Origin: Haloferax sp. Atlit-12N | Lineage (GTDB): Archaea; Halobacteriota; Halobacteria; Halobacteriales; Haloferacaceae | Direction: 5' to 3' | Assembly (NCBI RefSeq): GCF_003383095.1 | Contig: NZ_PSYW01000001.1 | Coordinates: forward strand, 1,302,001 to 1,366,000 | DNA length: 64,000 nucleotides | Part shown: positions 25,982-33,173 of the stretch, piece by piece | Layout of the letters: each line of letters opens with the position of its first letter | How positions within the stretch are numbered: position 1 is the first letter of the stretch | Notes under the pieces: generated by a model | The model's input: only the letters and a program-made list of their open reading frames with translations | The model's database searches: none | What the model was told of the DNA's origin: nothing | Translations under genes and position numbers: made by a program

Positions 25982-26130
25982 GCGGGTGGATTCGGAGCGG
26001 CCACTATAAGTCTCGTCGTCGCCGGGTTGTCACGTTCGGCGTCATCGCCATCGGTCGGCGTGTGCGTCACCACGCTCGCGGGTGCGACGACGACCGATAC
26101 CCTCATTTCCGCGGCCCGTCAGGTCCGAGC

Positions 26131-27096
26131 GTGTACGGATTGGAACTCGCCGGCGAGGAAGACGCCTTCGCCGCCCGCGAGGCCGAGTCGGCCGCGACGG
26201 GCGTGACGGTCGTCGCCCCCGGCCTCGCCACCGCCCGTGGCGTCGAACCGGAGCGCGCGAGGCGACTCGCCTACACCCGCCGCGTCGTCGAACTGGTCGG
26301 GCGCTGCGCCCCCGACATCGAGGCCGCCCGCGCCGTCGTCGCGGCCGCGAACCTCGACCGCGAGGGGGCCGTCGCCGTCCGCGCCCGCGACGTGCGAGGG
26401 CTGACGGGTGTCAGCACGACCGACGCCGAGCGCGAACTCGGGTCGGCGCTCGTCGAGCGCGGCTTCGGCGTCGATTTAGACGACCCCGACCACGAGCTTC
26501 GGGTCTACTTCTCCGAGGACGCCTGTCTCGTCGGCTGGACCGCCGTCGAGGCCGTCCGCGACTTCGCCGACCGGAAACCGACCGACCGACCGTTCTTCCA
26601 GCCCGGGAGCATGGCCCCCGTGGACGCCCGCGCCTTCGTCAACATGGCCGGCGCGGAGCCCGGTGCCCGAGTTTTGGACCCGATGTGCGGCACCGGCGGC
26701 GTCCTCCTCGAAGCCGGTCTCGTCGGTGCCGACGTGGTCGGCGTCGACGCCCAGGCGAAGATGGTCGGCGGCGCGCGGGAGAACCTGCGTCACTACGTCG
26801 GCGCGGGCGACGTAATCCATGGCGACGCCACCGCGCTCCCCCTCCGCGACGATTCGATGGACGGCGCGGTGTTCGACGCCCCCTACGGCCGGCAGTCGAA
26901 AATCGCCCGGCACTCGCTTTCGGACCTCGTCGGCGGCGCGCTGGCGGAGGTCCGCCGGGTCGCCCCGGAGTGCGTGATGGTCGCCGACCGGTCGTGGACA
27001 GAAGAGGCCGAGGACGCCGGTTGGGAGGTCGAACGGGTGTTCGAGCGCCGAGTCCACCGGTCGCTGGTGCGGTACGTGCATCTGCTGCATCGGTAG
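26131..27096 (+). CDS. trmG10: tRNA (guanine10-N2)-dimethyltransferase Trm-G10
   Basis: Trm-G10 mono- and dimethylates N2 of G10 in archaeal tRNA. The 321-residue protein has an N-terminal THUMP-type RNA-binding region (about 1-135) followed by a Rossmann methyltransferase: motif I RVLDPMCGTGGVLLEAGL, motif II DVVGVDAQAKMVGGAREN, GDATALPLRDDSMDG, and the catalytic motif IV DAPYGR (DPPYG in most homologues). A GTG at 26131 (VYGLELAG) matches the conserved start. The open frame upstream encodes nothing homologous. Confidence 0.9.
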   Translation: MYGLELAGEEDAFAAREAESAATGVTVVAPGLATARGVEPERARRLAYTRRVVELVGRCAPDIEAARAVVAAANLDREGAVAVRARDVRGLTGVSTTDAERELGSALVERGFGVDLDDPDHELRVYFSEDACLVGWTAVEAVRDFADRKPTDRPFFQPGSMAPVDARAFVNMAGAEPGARVLDPMCGTGGVLLEAGLVGADVVGVDAQAKMVGGARENLRHYVGAGDVIHGDATALPLRDDSMDGAVFDAPYGRQSKIARHSLSDLVGGALAEVRRVAPECVMVADRSWTEEAEDAGWEVERVFERRVHRSLVRYVHLLHR

Positions 27097-27217
27097 TCGG
27101 AATCGGCGGGGGTGTCGGCGGCCTCGGTCGCAGGTCGCGGCCACCACCGCGTCGCGGTCGTTCGTGCTCTATTCAATTGCTCGACAGGACTATCCGCAAG
27201 CACGCCGAAGCGAAGGC

Positions 27218-27427
27218 ATGTCGCGCACGGTTCGAAAGGTTCTCGCGGAAGCGTACGACCCCGACCCACGAGCGATGGTCATCGTCGCGATGGGGTCGTC
27301 GTTCCTGCTGTTTTCGCTCCTGTCGTCCCCGGACGTTTCGAACCCGTACTACCTGTTCGCCCTCGTGGTGGCAGTCCTCTCACTCGTCGTCTCGGTTGCG
27401 ATGCTCGCCGTCGAGACGCTCCAGTAG
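27218..27427 (+). CDS. 69-residue membrane protein with two spans
   Basis: From ATG 27218 the product is MSRTVRKVLAEAYDPDPRA followed by two hydrophobic helices (about 20-37 and 45-65) separated by SSPDVSNPYY. The basic, amphipathic N-terminus should be cytoplasmic. An upstream in-frame start at 27164 adds a sequence without coding character. The function is unknown, and it lies between trmG10 and a convergent lipoprotein. Confidence 0.65.
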   Translation: MSRTVRKVLAEAYDPDPRAMVIVAMGSSFLLFSLLSSPDVSNPYYLFALVVAVLSLVVSVAMLAVETLQ

Positions 27428-27445
27428 TCGGGGTGGACGAGACCG

Positions 27446-27892
27446 CTACAACTCGACTCCTTCGACGGTGACCTCGCCGTTCGAGCCGACGCGCAACGTC
27501 ACGAACTCGTAGTCATGAATTCGTTTGTCGTACGCCACCTCGCTGTCGACGAGAAGTTTCACGTCGCAGGTCTCGGCGTCGACCTGCCGGGTGAGCGTCT
27601 CCGTCTCGCCCGGCGAGAGTTCGATATCACCCTCGCGGCACGCGGGCTTCAGCACGACTTCGCCGGAGAAGCCGCCGCTGACCCGGACGCGAACGAGTTC
27701 CGAACCCTCGCAGAACTGCGGCCAGCCACACTCGTCCGTGGTGGTCGCGGTCTGCCCGGACTCGGTCGTCTCTGAGTCGGGAGCGGTTGTCGTCTCGGTC
27801 GTCGTCTCAGACGAGGATGCGGAGGGACTACCGAGGCACCCGGAGAGGAGGGCGAGCGAACCGAGCGACGCAAGGACCCGTCTGCGCTGCAT
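27446..27892 (-). CDS. Tat-type lipoprotein of unknown function
   Basis: The 148-residue protein starts MQRRRVLASLGSLALLSGC, a compact Tat-like signal (RRR) ending in a lipobox (LLSGC), so it should be exported folded and lipid-anchored at Cys19. This is followed by a Ser/Thr/Glu-rich spacer (about 20-50), typical of haloarchaeal lipoproteins and probably glycosylated. The C-terminal domain of about 90 residues is rich in beta-prone sequence and contains four Cys (in DECGWPQFC, KPACREG and AETCDVK) that may form two disulfides outside the cell. The family is unknown. Confidence 0.85.
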   Translation of the reverse strand: MQRRRVLASLGSLALLSGCLGSPSASSSETTTETTTAPDSETTESGQTATTTDECGWPQFCEGSELVRVRVSGGFSGEVVLKPACREGDIELSPGETETLTRQVDAETCDVKLLVDSEVAYDKRIHDYEFVTLRVGSNGEVTVEGVEL

Positions 27893-27957
27893 GAAATGTA
27901 GTTTCGCAGTCAGAACAAATGTCTTGTGTCGGCGGGAGCCCGGGCCGCTTGTCCGGC

Positions 27958-28560
27958 CTATCGCTGCGCCAGAACCGTCTCGCCCGCCCGCACCGACTCG
28001 CCCTTCTCGACGACAACGTCCTCGGAGCCGTATTCCGGGGGTAACAGCACGTCGGCCCGGGAGCCGAAGTCGATGTGGCCGAGTTTCTGCCCGCGAACGA
28101 GTTCGTCGCCGGGCGCGACGTACGAGTGAATCCGGCGGGCGAACGCGCCGGCGATGAGCGACACCTCGTGGTCGCCTTCGTCGGTATCGAGTTCGATATC
28201 GACGCGCTCGTTGCGGTCTGAGTCCTTCGAGAACGCCGGTTTGTGCGCGCCGGGGCGGTGGCTGACGGTTCGGACCGCGCCGGAGACCGGCGCGCGGTTG
28301 ACGTGCACGTCGGTGACGTTCATGAACACGCCCACGCGGACGCGACCATCCTCGACGCGAATCACGGAGACGTGCCCGTCGGCGGGGGAGACGATTCCCG
28401 GTTCGTCGGGCGGCGAGCGCTCGGGGTCGCGGAAGAACCAGAGGACGAACGCGCCGACTGCGAGGAGCAGCGCTCCGAGAGGCGGGAAGACGACCGCCGC
28501 GACCGCCGCGCCGACGAAGGCGGGGAGCGCGAACCGTCGGTAACCGGGTGCGAACTGCAT
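27958..28560 (-). CDS. asd: Archaetidylserine decarboxylase proenzyme
   Basis: This 200-residue protein belongs to the phosphatidylserine decarboxylase family. It converts archaetidylserine to archaetidylethanolamine. Two hydrophobic segments (about 10-42) anchor it. The self-cleavage site is G166-S167 within HIDFGSRADVLLP, and Ser becomes the pyruvoyl group. The catalytic histidine regions VTDVHVNRAP and SHRPGAHKPAF are present. In H. volcanii the PssA/PssD lipid enzymes are reported to be needed for ArtA-dependent surface-protein processing. The gene ends immediately before the RFC-like gene begins to read (stop and start adjacent at 28560/28561), so the two are one operon, RFC-like gene first. 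Confidence 0.93.
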   Translation of the reverse strand: MQFAPGYRRFALPAFVGAAVAAVVFPPLGALLLAVGAFVLWFFRDPERSPPDEPGIVSPADGHVSVIRVEDGRVRVGVFMNVTDVHVNRAPVSGAVRTVSHRPGAHKPAFSKDSDRNERVDIELDTDEGDHEVSLIAGAFARRIHSYVAPGDELVRGQKLGHIDFGSRADVLLPPEYGSEDVVVEKGESVRAGETVLAQR

Positions 28561-29586
28561 CTATGCCTCGCCGCGGACTTCGGCTCCCCAACTCGTGAGG
28601 AGATGGGTGATGTGCAGGCGGTCGTCGATTCCCGTCGAGATGTCGAGGTCGACCTGCCCCGCGAGTTCGTGCAGGCGGGCGAGTTCGCCGTCGGCGAAGC
28701 GCTCGGGGGTCGAGTCGGCGACGCGGAGGATGTCTCGAAGGAGTTCCTGTCCCTCGTAACCCTCGTCGTCGAGGAGCGTCGTGAGGGTCTTACGGGCGTC
28801 CTTGATGTCGCCCTCGCGGGCGTTGATGAGGAGCGTCTTCAGTTCGTCGTCGAAGCCCACGTCGCCGAGGGCGGCGTGGACCGTGGACATGGTGACCTCG
28901 TCGGCCTCGGTTGCCGTCCGCTGGGCCGAGAGGATGGCCTTGCGGACGTTTCCGTTGGAGGCGTCGGTGAGGAACTGGAGGCCGCCGTCGTCGTAGTCGA
29001 CGCCCTCGGCGTCGAGGATGTCGGCGAGGAGGGCTTCGAGGGTGTCGTCGTCGGGCGCGGGCATGGGAACCGGGAAGCACCGCGAGCGAATCGGCGGGAT
29101 GAGCTTCGAGGGCTGGCGCGTGGTGATGACGAACTGCGTGGTCCGGTGGTGCTGTTCCATCACGCGGCGAAGCGCCTGTTGGAAGTCCTCGCGGATGGAT
29201 TCGGCGTTGTCGAGGACGATGGTCTTGTACTCGCCGGACATCGGGGCGTAGCTGGCCGACTCCTTGAGCACGCGGTTTATCATGTCGCGTTTCGCCATGC
29301 GACTGCGGCCGTCGAGGAACTGCTCGAACCGCGGGTCGGCGCGAATCTGCTTTTTCGTCCGGTTGAAGAAGTCCGCGACGTTGAGTTCGATGAGGTCGTT
29401 TTCGGGGTCCGAATGCGCCTCGTGCGCCAGCGCCCGGACGGCGGCGGTCTTGCCGACGCCCGGCGGGCCCTGCACGACGAGGTTCATCGGTTCGTCCACG
29501 GCGCGTCGGAGGCGGTCGCGGACCTCCGGCTGTGGGAGGTCTTCGAGCCCCGGCGCGTGCGTCTCGGTCCACAGCGGCGCGTCCAT
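28561..29586 (-). CDS. RFC-like AAA+ clamp-loader subunit with altered ATPase motifs
   Basis: The 341-residue protein has the full architecture of an RFC small subunit: AAA+ domain with Walker A GPPGVGKT (residues 40-47), the TKKQIRADPRFEQFL insertion, the arginine-finger SRC motif (168-170), a lid domain, and a C-terminal collar (ITHLLTSWGAEVRGEA). Two catalytic features deviate. Walker B is LDNAE, with Asn at 127 in place of the catalytic Glu. Sensor 1 reads TTRQPSKLI in place of the usual SCNYSSKII. It may therefore bind ATP but hydrolyse it poorly. Haloarchaea have more than one small RFC subunit, and this is probably the second type. Confidence 0.88.
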   Translation of the reverse strand: MDAPLWTETHAPGLEDLPQPEVRDRLRRAVDEPMNLVVQGPPGVGKTAAVRALAHEAHSDPENDLIELNVADFFNRTKKQIRADPRFEQFLDGRSRMAKRDMINRVLKESASYAPMSGEYKTIVLDNAESIREDFQQALRRVMEQHHRTTQFVITTRQPSKLIPPIRSRCFPVPMPAPDDDTLEALLADILDAEGVDYDDGGLQFLTDASNGNVRKAILSAQRTATEADEVTMSTVHAALGDVGFDDELKTLLINAREGDIKDARKTLTTLLDDEGYEGQELLRDILRVADSTPERFADGELARLHELAGQVDLDISTGIDDRLHITHLLTSWGAEVRGEA

Positions 29587-29692
29587 TGGACTCCGGTAGC
29601 AGACGGTCGGGTAAGAATCGGTCGGTCCGGGGCGTCGGGTGGACTCGGGGTTCCCGTGGGCGAGCCCCGAGGCCGCGACGGATTCGACGCAC

Positions 29693-29698
29693 GTTTAG
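29693..29698 (+). promoter_or_regulatory. Box A for rnz
   Basis: GTTTAG lies 24-29 nt before ATG 29722 and points to a leaderless transcript starting at or next to that codon, in preference to ATG 29728. Confidence 0.4.
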
Positions 29699-29721
29699 TC
29701 CCGCCGCTATCATTGTGGTGC

Positions 29722-30675
29722 ATGTCCATGCGCGCGACCTTCCTCGGGACCGGCGGGGCCGTCCCCACCACGGCGCGTGCGCCGAGCGCGTTCCTCGTGA
29801 ACCGCGACGGCGAGCGCCTGTTGTTCGATTGCGGGGAGGGCACCCAACGCCAGATGATGCGCTACGGGACCGGGTTCGGCGTCAGCCACCTGTTCGTCAC
29901 CCACCTCCACGGCGACCACATCCTCGGCATCCCCGGCCTGATTCAGACGCTCGACTTCAACGACCGCGACGACTCGCTGGCCATCCACGGCCCGCCGGGG
30001 AGCAAGCGTCACCTCGAAAAGCTCGTCCACGCGGGCGGCTACCAGCCCGGCTTCCACGTCTCCGTCCACGAGGTCCGCCCCGGGAACGTCGCCTACCGCG
30101 CCGACGACTACGAGGTCCGTGCGTTCGACACCGAACACCGGACCGCCTCCGTCGGCTACGCCCTCGTCGAGGACGACCGCCCCGGCCGGTTCGACCGCGA
30201 GAAGGCCGAGGAACTCGGCGTCCCCGTCGGCCCGGCGTTCGGCCGCCTCCACGCCGGTGAGGACGTGGAACTCGAAGACGGGACGGTCGTGCGCTCCGAG
30301 CAGGTCGTCGGCGACCCCCGACCCGGGCGAACCGTCGTCTACACCGGCGACACCCGCCCGCTCGAATCGACTGTCGAGGTCGCCCGCGACGCCGACCTGC
30401 TCGTCCACGACGCGACGTTCACCGACGAGGAGGCGGAGCGAGCGAAACAGACCGCGCACTCGACCGCCCGCGAGGCCGCCCGAATCGCCCGCGACGCCGA
30501 CGTTCGGCGGTTCGCGCTGACACACATCTCCGCCCGGTACGCCGCCGACCCGAGCCCGCTTCTCGAACAGGCCCGCGAGGTCTACGACGGCGAGGCGTTC
30601 GTCGCCGAAGACGGCCAGAAACTGGAGGTCCCGTACGCCGACAGCGACGGCGGCGGGGCCGAGACCGGCGAGTAG
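29722..30675 (+). CDS. rnz: tRNase Z (tRNA 3' endonuclease)
   Basis: tRNase Z removes 3' trailers from precursor tRNA, leaving the discriminator base for CCA addition. The 317-residue metallo-beta-lactamase protein shows THLHGDHILGIPGL (HxHxDH), the substrate-binding exosite insertion around 160-190, VVYTGDTRP, the HST motif (TAHSTAREAA) and the last ligand in LTHISARY. MSMRATFLGTGGAVPTT is the standard N-terminus. The tail from about 295 is acidic and Gly-rich. It is divergent from the RFC-like gene. Confidence 0.95.
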   Translation: MSMRATFLGTGGAVPTTARAPSAFLVNRDGERLLFDCGEGTQRQMMRYGTGFGVSHLFVTHLHGDHILGIPGLIQTLDFNDRDDSLAIHGPPGSKRHLEKLVHAGGYQPGFHVSVHEVRPGNVAYRADDYEVRAFDTEHRTASVGYALVEDDRPGRFDREKAEELGVPVGPAFGRLHAGEDVELEDGTVVRSEQVVGDPRPGRTVVYTGDTRPLESTVEVARDADLLVHDATFTDEEAERAKQTAHSTAREAARIARDADVRRFALTHISARYAADPSPLLEQAREVYDGEAFVAEDGQKLEVPYADSDGGGAETGE

Positions 30676-30724
30676 CACGCGGGGCCGCGGTACGCTTTTC
30701 CCCCGCCCGCGCGCACCCGTCGGT

Positions 30725-31603
30725 GTGCCGCAGAACGCCTTCCACACCGTCGACGTGTTCGCCACGGCGAAGTACGCCGGAAACCAACTCGCCGTCTTCG
30801 AGGGGGCGGACGCGCTCAGTTCCGAGCAGATGGCCGCGCTCGCCAACGAGATGAACTACTCGGAGACGACGTTCATCGAGGGCGGCTCACCCGACGAGGG
30901 CTACGACGTTCGTATCTTCACGCCGGACGGCGAGATTCCGTTCGCCGGACACCCGACGCTCGGGACGGCAGCCGTCCTCCGCGAGCAGTTCGGCGCGGGC
31001 GACGAGGTGACGCTGAATCTCGGCGTCGGTCCGATTTCGGTCGAGGTTCGGTCCGACGAAAGCGACAGCGAGCAGTACTGGATGACGCAGAACGCGCCGA
31101 CGTTCGGCGCGGAACTCGACCGCGAGACGCTCGCAGAGGTGCTGTCGCTCGACACGGCCGACTTCGACGCCGACTGGCCGATACAGGTCATCTCGACCGG
31201 CCTCCCGGCGGTGATGATTCCGCTCCGCGACCGCGACGCCCTCGCCCGGAGCGAGGTGTTCGTTCCGGCGTACCGGTCGTTCTTCGACGACGTGGGCGTC
31301 GAGAACCTCTTTCTGTTCTGTCCGGACCCCCGCGACGACGCGAACGACTTCGCGGCGCGGATGTACGCGCCCGGCCACGGCGTCGCCGAGGACCCCGCGA
31401 CCGGGAGCGCGAACGGCTGTTTCGCGGGCTATCTCGCCCGCCACCGCTACTTCGGCGACGACGAAATCGAGGTCACGGTCGAGCAGGGCTACGAGATGGG
31501 CCGACCGTCCCACCTCCACCTCGAAGCCGAGGACCGCGGCGACGAGGTGGCGGTCCGCGTCGGCGGAGGCGTCGAGTTCGTCTCGACGGGCAGGCTCGTC
31601 TGA
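30725..31603 (+). CDS. PhzF-family isomerase
   Basis: The 292-residue protein has the PhzF two-lobed fold signatures: NAFHTVDVFATAKYAGNQLAV at the start, the catalytic Glu in MNYSETTFIE, FAGHPTLGTAAVL, and APGHGVAEDPATGSANG in the second lobe. PhzF itself isomerises a phenazine precursor, but most family members have other, unknown substrates, and no phenazine genes are nearby. The start is GTG 30725, 49 bp after rnz. The two may be co-transcribed. Confidence 0.9.
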   Translation: MPQNAFHTVDVFATAKYAGNQLAVFEGADALSSEQMAALANEMNYSETTFIEGGSPDEGYDVRIFTPDGEIPFAGHPTLGTAAVLREQFGAGDEVTLNLGVGPISVEVRSDESDSEQYWMTQNAPTFGAELDRETLAEVLSLDTADFDADWPIQVISTGLPAVMIPLRDRDALARSEVFVPAYRSFFDDVGVENLFLFCPDPRDDANDFAARMYAPGHGVAEDPATGSANGCFAGYLARHRYFGDDEIEVTVEQGYEMGRPSHLHLEAEDRGDEVAVRVGGGVEFVSTGRLV

Positions 31604-31645
31604 GCGGCCGCTGAAGGGGCCGTCGAGCCAAAAAACGAGGTCGGG

Positions 31646-31990
31646 TCAGTCGCGGTGGGCGTCGCAGACCGGGTTTTCGCCGTCGTCGAGGAGGACGACC
31701 GGGACCCCGAGGACGACCCACTCGCTGACGTAGCGCCGGCGCGTCGTCGCGGGCGACCCGCACTCGACGCAGACGGCGTCGGCCGATTCGACGGCCGACT
31801 CGATGATTCTCGTCCGTGGACCGACGGTTGTCCGTGCGTACGCCGGCTGTTTTGAGAGGAGCACCACGAGCGCCGCGGCGACCGCGAGGCCGACGACCGG
31901 CAGGACGAACCGGCCGACGCCGGAGCGCGCGAGGACGCCGACGATGACGAGTAACATGACCGCGGCGGCCAGTTCACGGAGGAGACGCAT
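31646..31990 (-). CDS. Membrane protein with cytoplasmic Cys/His cluster
   Basis: The 114-residue protein has two N-terminal hydrophobic helices (about 6-22 and 25-43), then a soluble part with CVECG near residue 74, a hydrophobic stretch (VLGVPVVLL) and a C-terminal CDAHRD. The CxxC plus CxxH could bind one zinc ion. It lies 9 bp downstream of the SPFH gene and reads in the same direction, so it is probably co-transcribed with it. Its role is unknown. Confidence 0.75.
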   Translation of the reverse strand: MRLLRELAAAVMLLVIVGVLARSGVGRFVLPVVGLAVAAALVVLLSKQPAYARTTVGPRTRIIESAVESADAVCVECGSPATTRRRYVSEWVVLGVPVVLLDDGENPVCDAHRD

Positions 31991-31998
31991 CGACGGCG

Positions 31999-32985
31999 TC
32001 AGTTGCTCGTCTCGTTTTCGGAACCGGACGAGGACGACGACCTCGACGACGCCGAGGTAGTGTCCGACGACGAACCGGCGGACGAACTCGACGACGAACC
32101 GTCGCTATCGAGCGACCGGACGAACTGCGGGTAGCCGCCGTCGCCGACCGGGATGTAGACGGTGTCCGTCTCGTCGAGTTTCTCGATGTACTTCTGGGCC
32201 AACACCTCGTCGGACAGCGACTCCGCGAGGATGCGGTTGGCGTCCGCCTGCCCCTGTGCCTCGATGCGCTTGCGCTCGGCCTCCAGTTCCTCGACGGCGA
32301 GTTCGTCCTGCTTCTGCTGGCGGCGCTGTTCGGTGATTTCCTTCTGTTCGACCGCCTGCGCGTACTCGGCGGGGAGTTCGACGTTGCGGACCTGCACCGC
32401 TTCGAGGATGAGACCGTCGTCGGCGAACTCCTCGGCGAGTTCCCGCTCGGCGGCGGCCTTCAACTGGGTCTGGCCCTCGCCGGTGTAGATGACGGTGACG
32501 GGCAGTCGACCGGCCTCGGTCCGGAGCACCGACCGAATCGACGGGCGAATCAGCCGCTCTTCGGCGGTGGCGAGCGTCCGGTAGTTGCGGTAGAACTCGA
32601 CCGCCTGTCCGGCGTCGATGCGGTAGCGGACGGTCACGTCGATGTCCGTCCGGAGACCGTCTTCGGTCAGGACGGTGATGGCGTCGTCACCCCGTCTGTC
32701 GCCTTCGCTCGTCGACGACGACATCGTGTACGACTGCGGTCGAACCGACAGCGACGAAGTCGACTGCGAGACGGGATTGACGAAGTGCGCGCCGGGTTCG
32801 AAGACGGTACCGGTGGTTGCGCCCCACTTCTTGACGACCTTGACGTTCCCTTCTTCGACGGGTTCCCACGCGAGGAGCCCGGCGATGGGGGCGGCGATAA
32901 GGAGGAGGGCAACGACACCGATGAGGGCGATGCGCGTCAGCGACCGGGAGGTCACCGACGGCGGGTCGGGGATATCAGAACTCAT
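31999..32985 (-). CDS. SPFH/prohibitin-domain membrane protein
   Basis: The 328-residue protein has one membrane span (about 18-38) followed by a band-7/SPFH domain (EEGNVKVVKKWGATTG ... FEPGAHFVNP ... DIDVTVRYRID ...) and a coiled coil rich in Gln/Glu/Ala (QKEITEQRRQQKQDELAVEELEAE, about 220-255). The last 40 residues are Ser/Asp-rich. SPFH proteins form oligomeric membrane platforms and in bacteria HflK/C restrain FtsH. The small Cys/His membrane protein downstream is a candidate partner. ATG 32985 is favoured, and ATG 32994 adds three residues. Confidence 0.85.
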   Translation of the reverse strand: MSSDIPDPPSVTSRSLTRIALIGVVALLLIAAPIAGLLAWEPVEEGNVKVVKKWGATTGTVFEPGAHFVNPVSQSTSSLSVRPQSYTMSSSTSEGDRRGDDAITVLTEDGLRTDIDVTVRYRIDAGQAVEFYRNYRTLATAEERLIRPSIRSVLRTEAGRLPVTVIYTGEGQTQLKAAAERELAEEFADDGLILEAVQVRNVELPAEYAQAVEQKEITEQRRQQKQDELAVEELEAERKRIEAQGQADANRILAESLSDEVLAQKYIEKLDETDTVYIPVGDGGYPQFVRSLDSDGSSSSSSAGSSSDTTSASSRSSSSSGSENETSN

Positions 32986-33039
32986 CAGTCCCATTTCAAA
33001 TAGCCGAGACTTGTTTGTTTCGTGTCAAACGTCGGTCGC

Positions 33040-33086
33040 GGTGGCAGTGTCGCCGGTGGCAGCGGTCGGCGGTGGCAGCGGTCGGC
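33040..33086 (+). repeat. 15/16-bp tandem repeat between the SPFH and DUF460 genes
   Basis: Two perfect, directly adjacent copies of GGTGGCAGCGGTCGGC occupy 33055-33070 and 33071-33086. They are preceded by a diverged 15-nt copy, GGTGGCAGTGTCGCC, at 33040-33054. The array lies in the intergenic region shared by two divergent promoters, about 90-130 bp above the DUF460 start. Confidence 0.7.
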
Positions 33087-33143
33087 GGCCGAGCCTTGCA
33101 AACGCGACACCCGACCGAGTCGGCATCTGCGACCGGCGTGGAG

Positions 33144-33150
33144 TATATAT
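33144..33150 (+). promoter_or_regulatory. Box A for the DUF460 gene
   Basis: TATATAT lies 24-30 nt upstream of GTG 33174. This strong element selects that GTG among several in-frame starts. Confidence 0.55.
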
Positions 33151-33173
33151 TCGGCGCGGCCCTAGTCGCCGTC

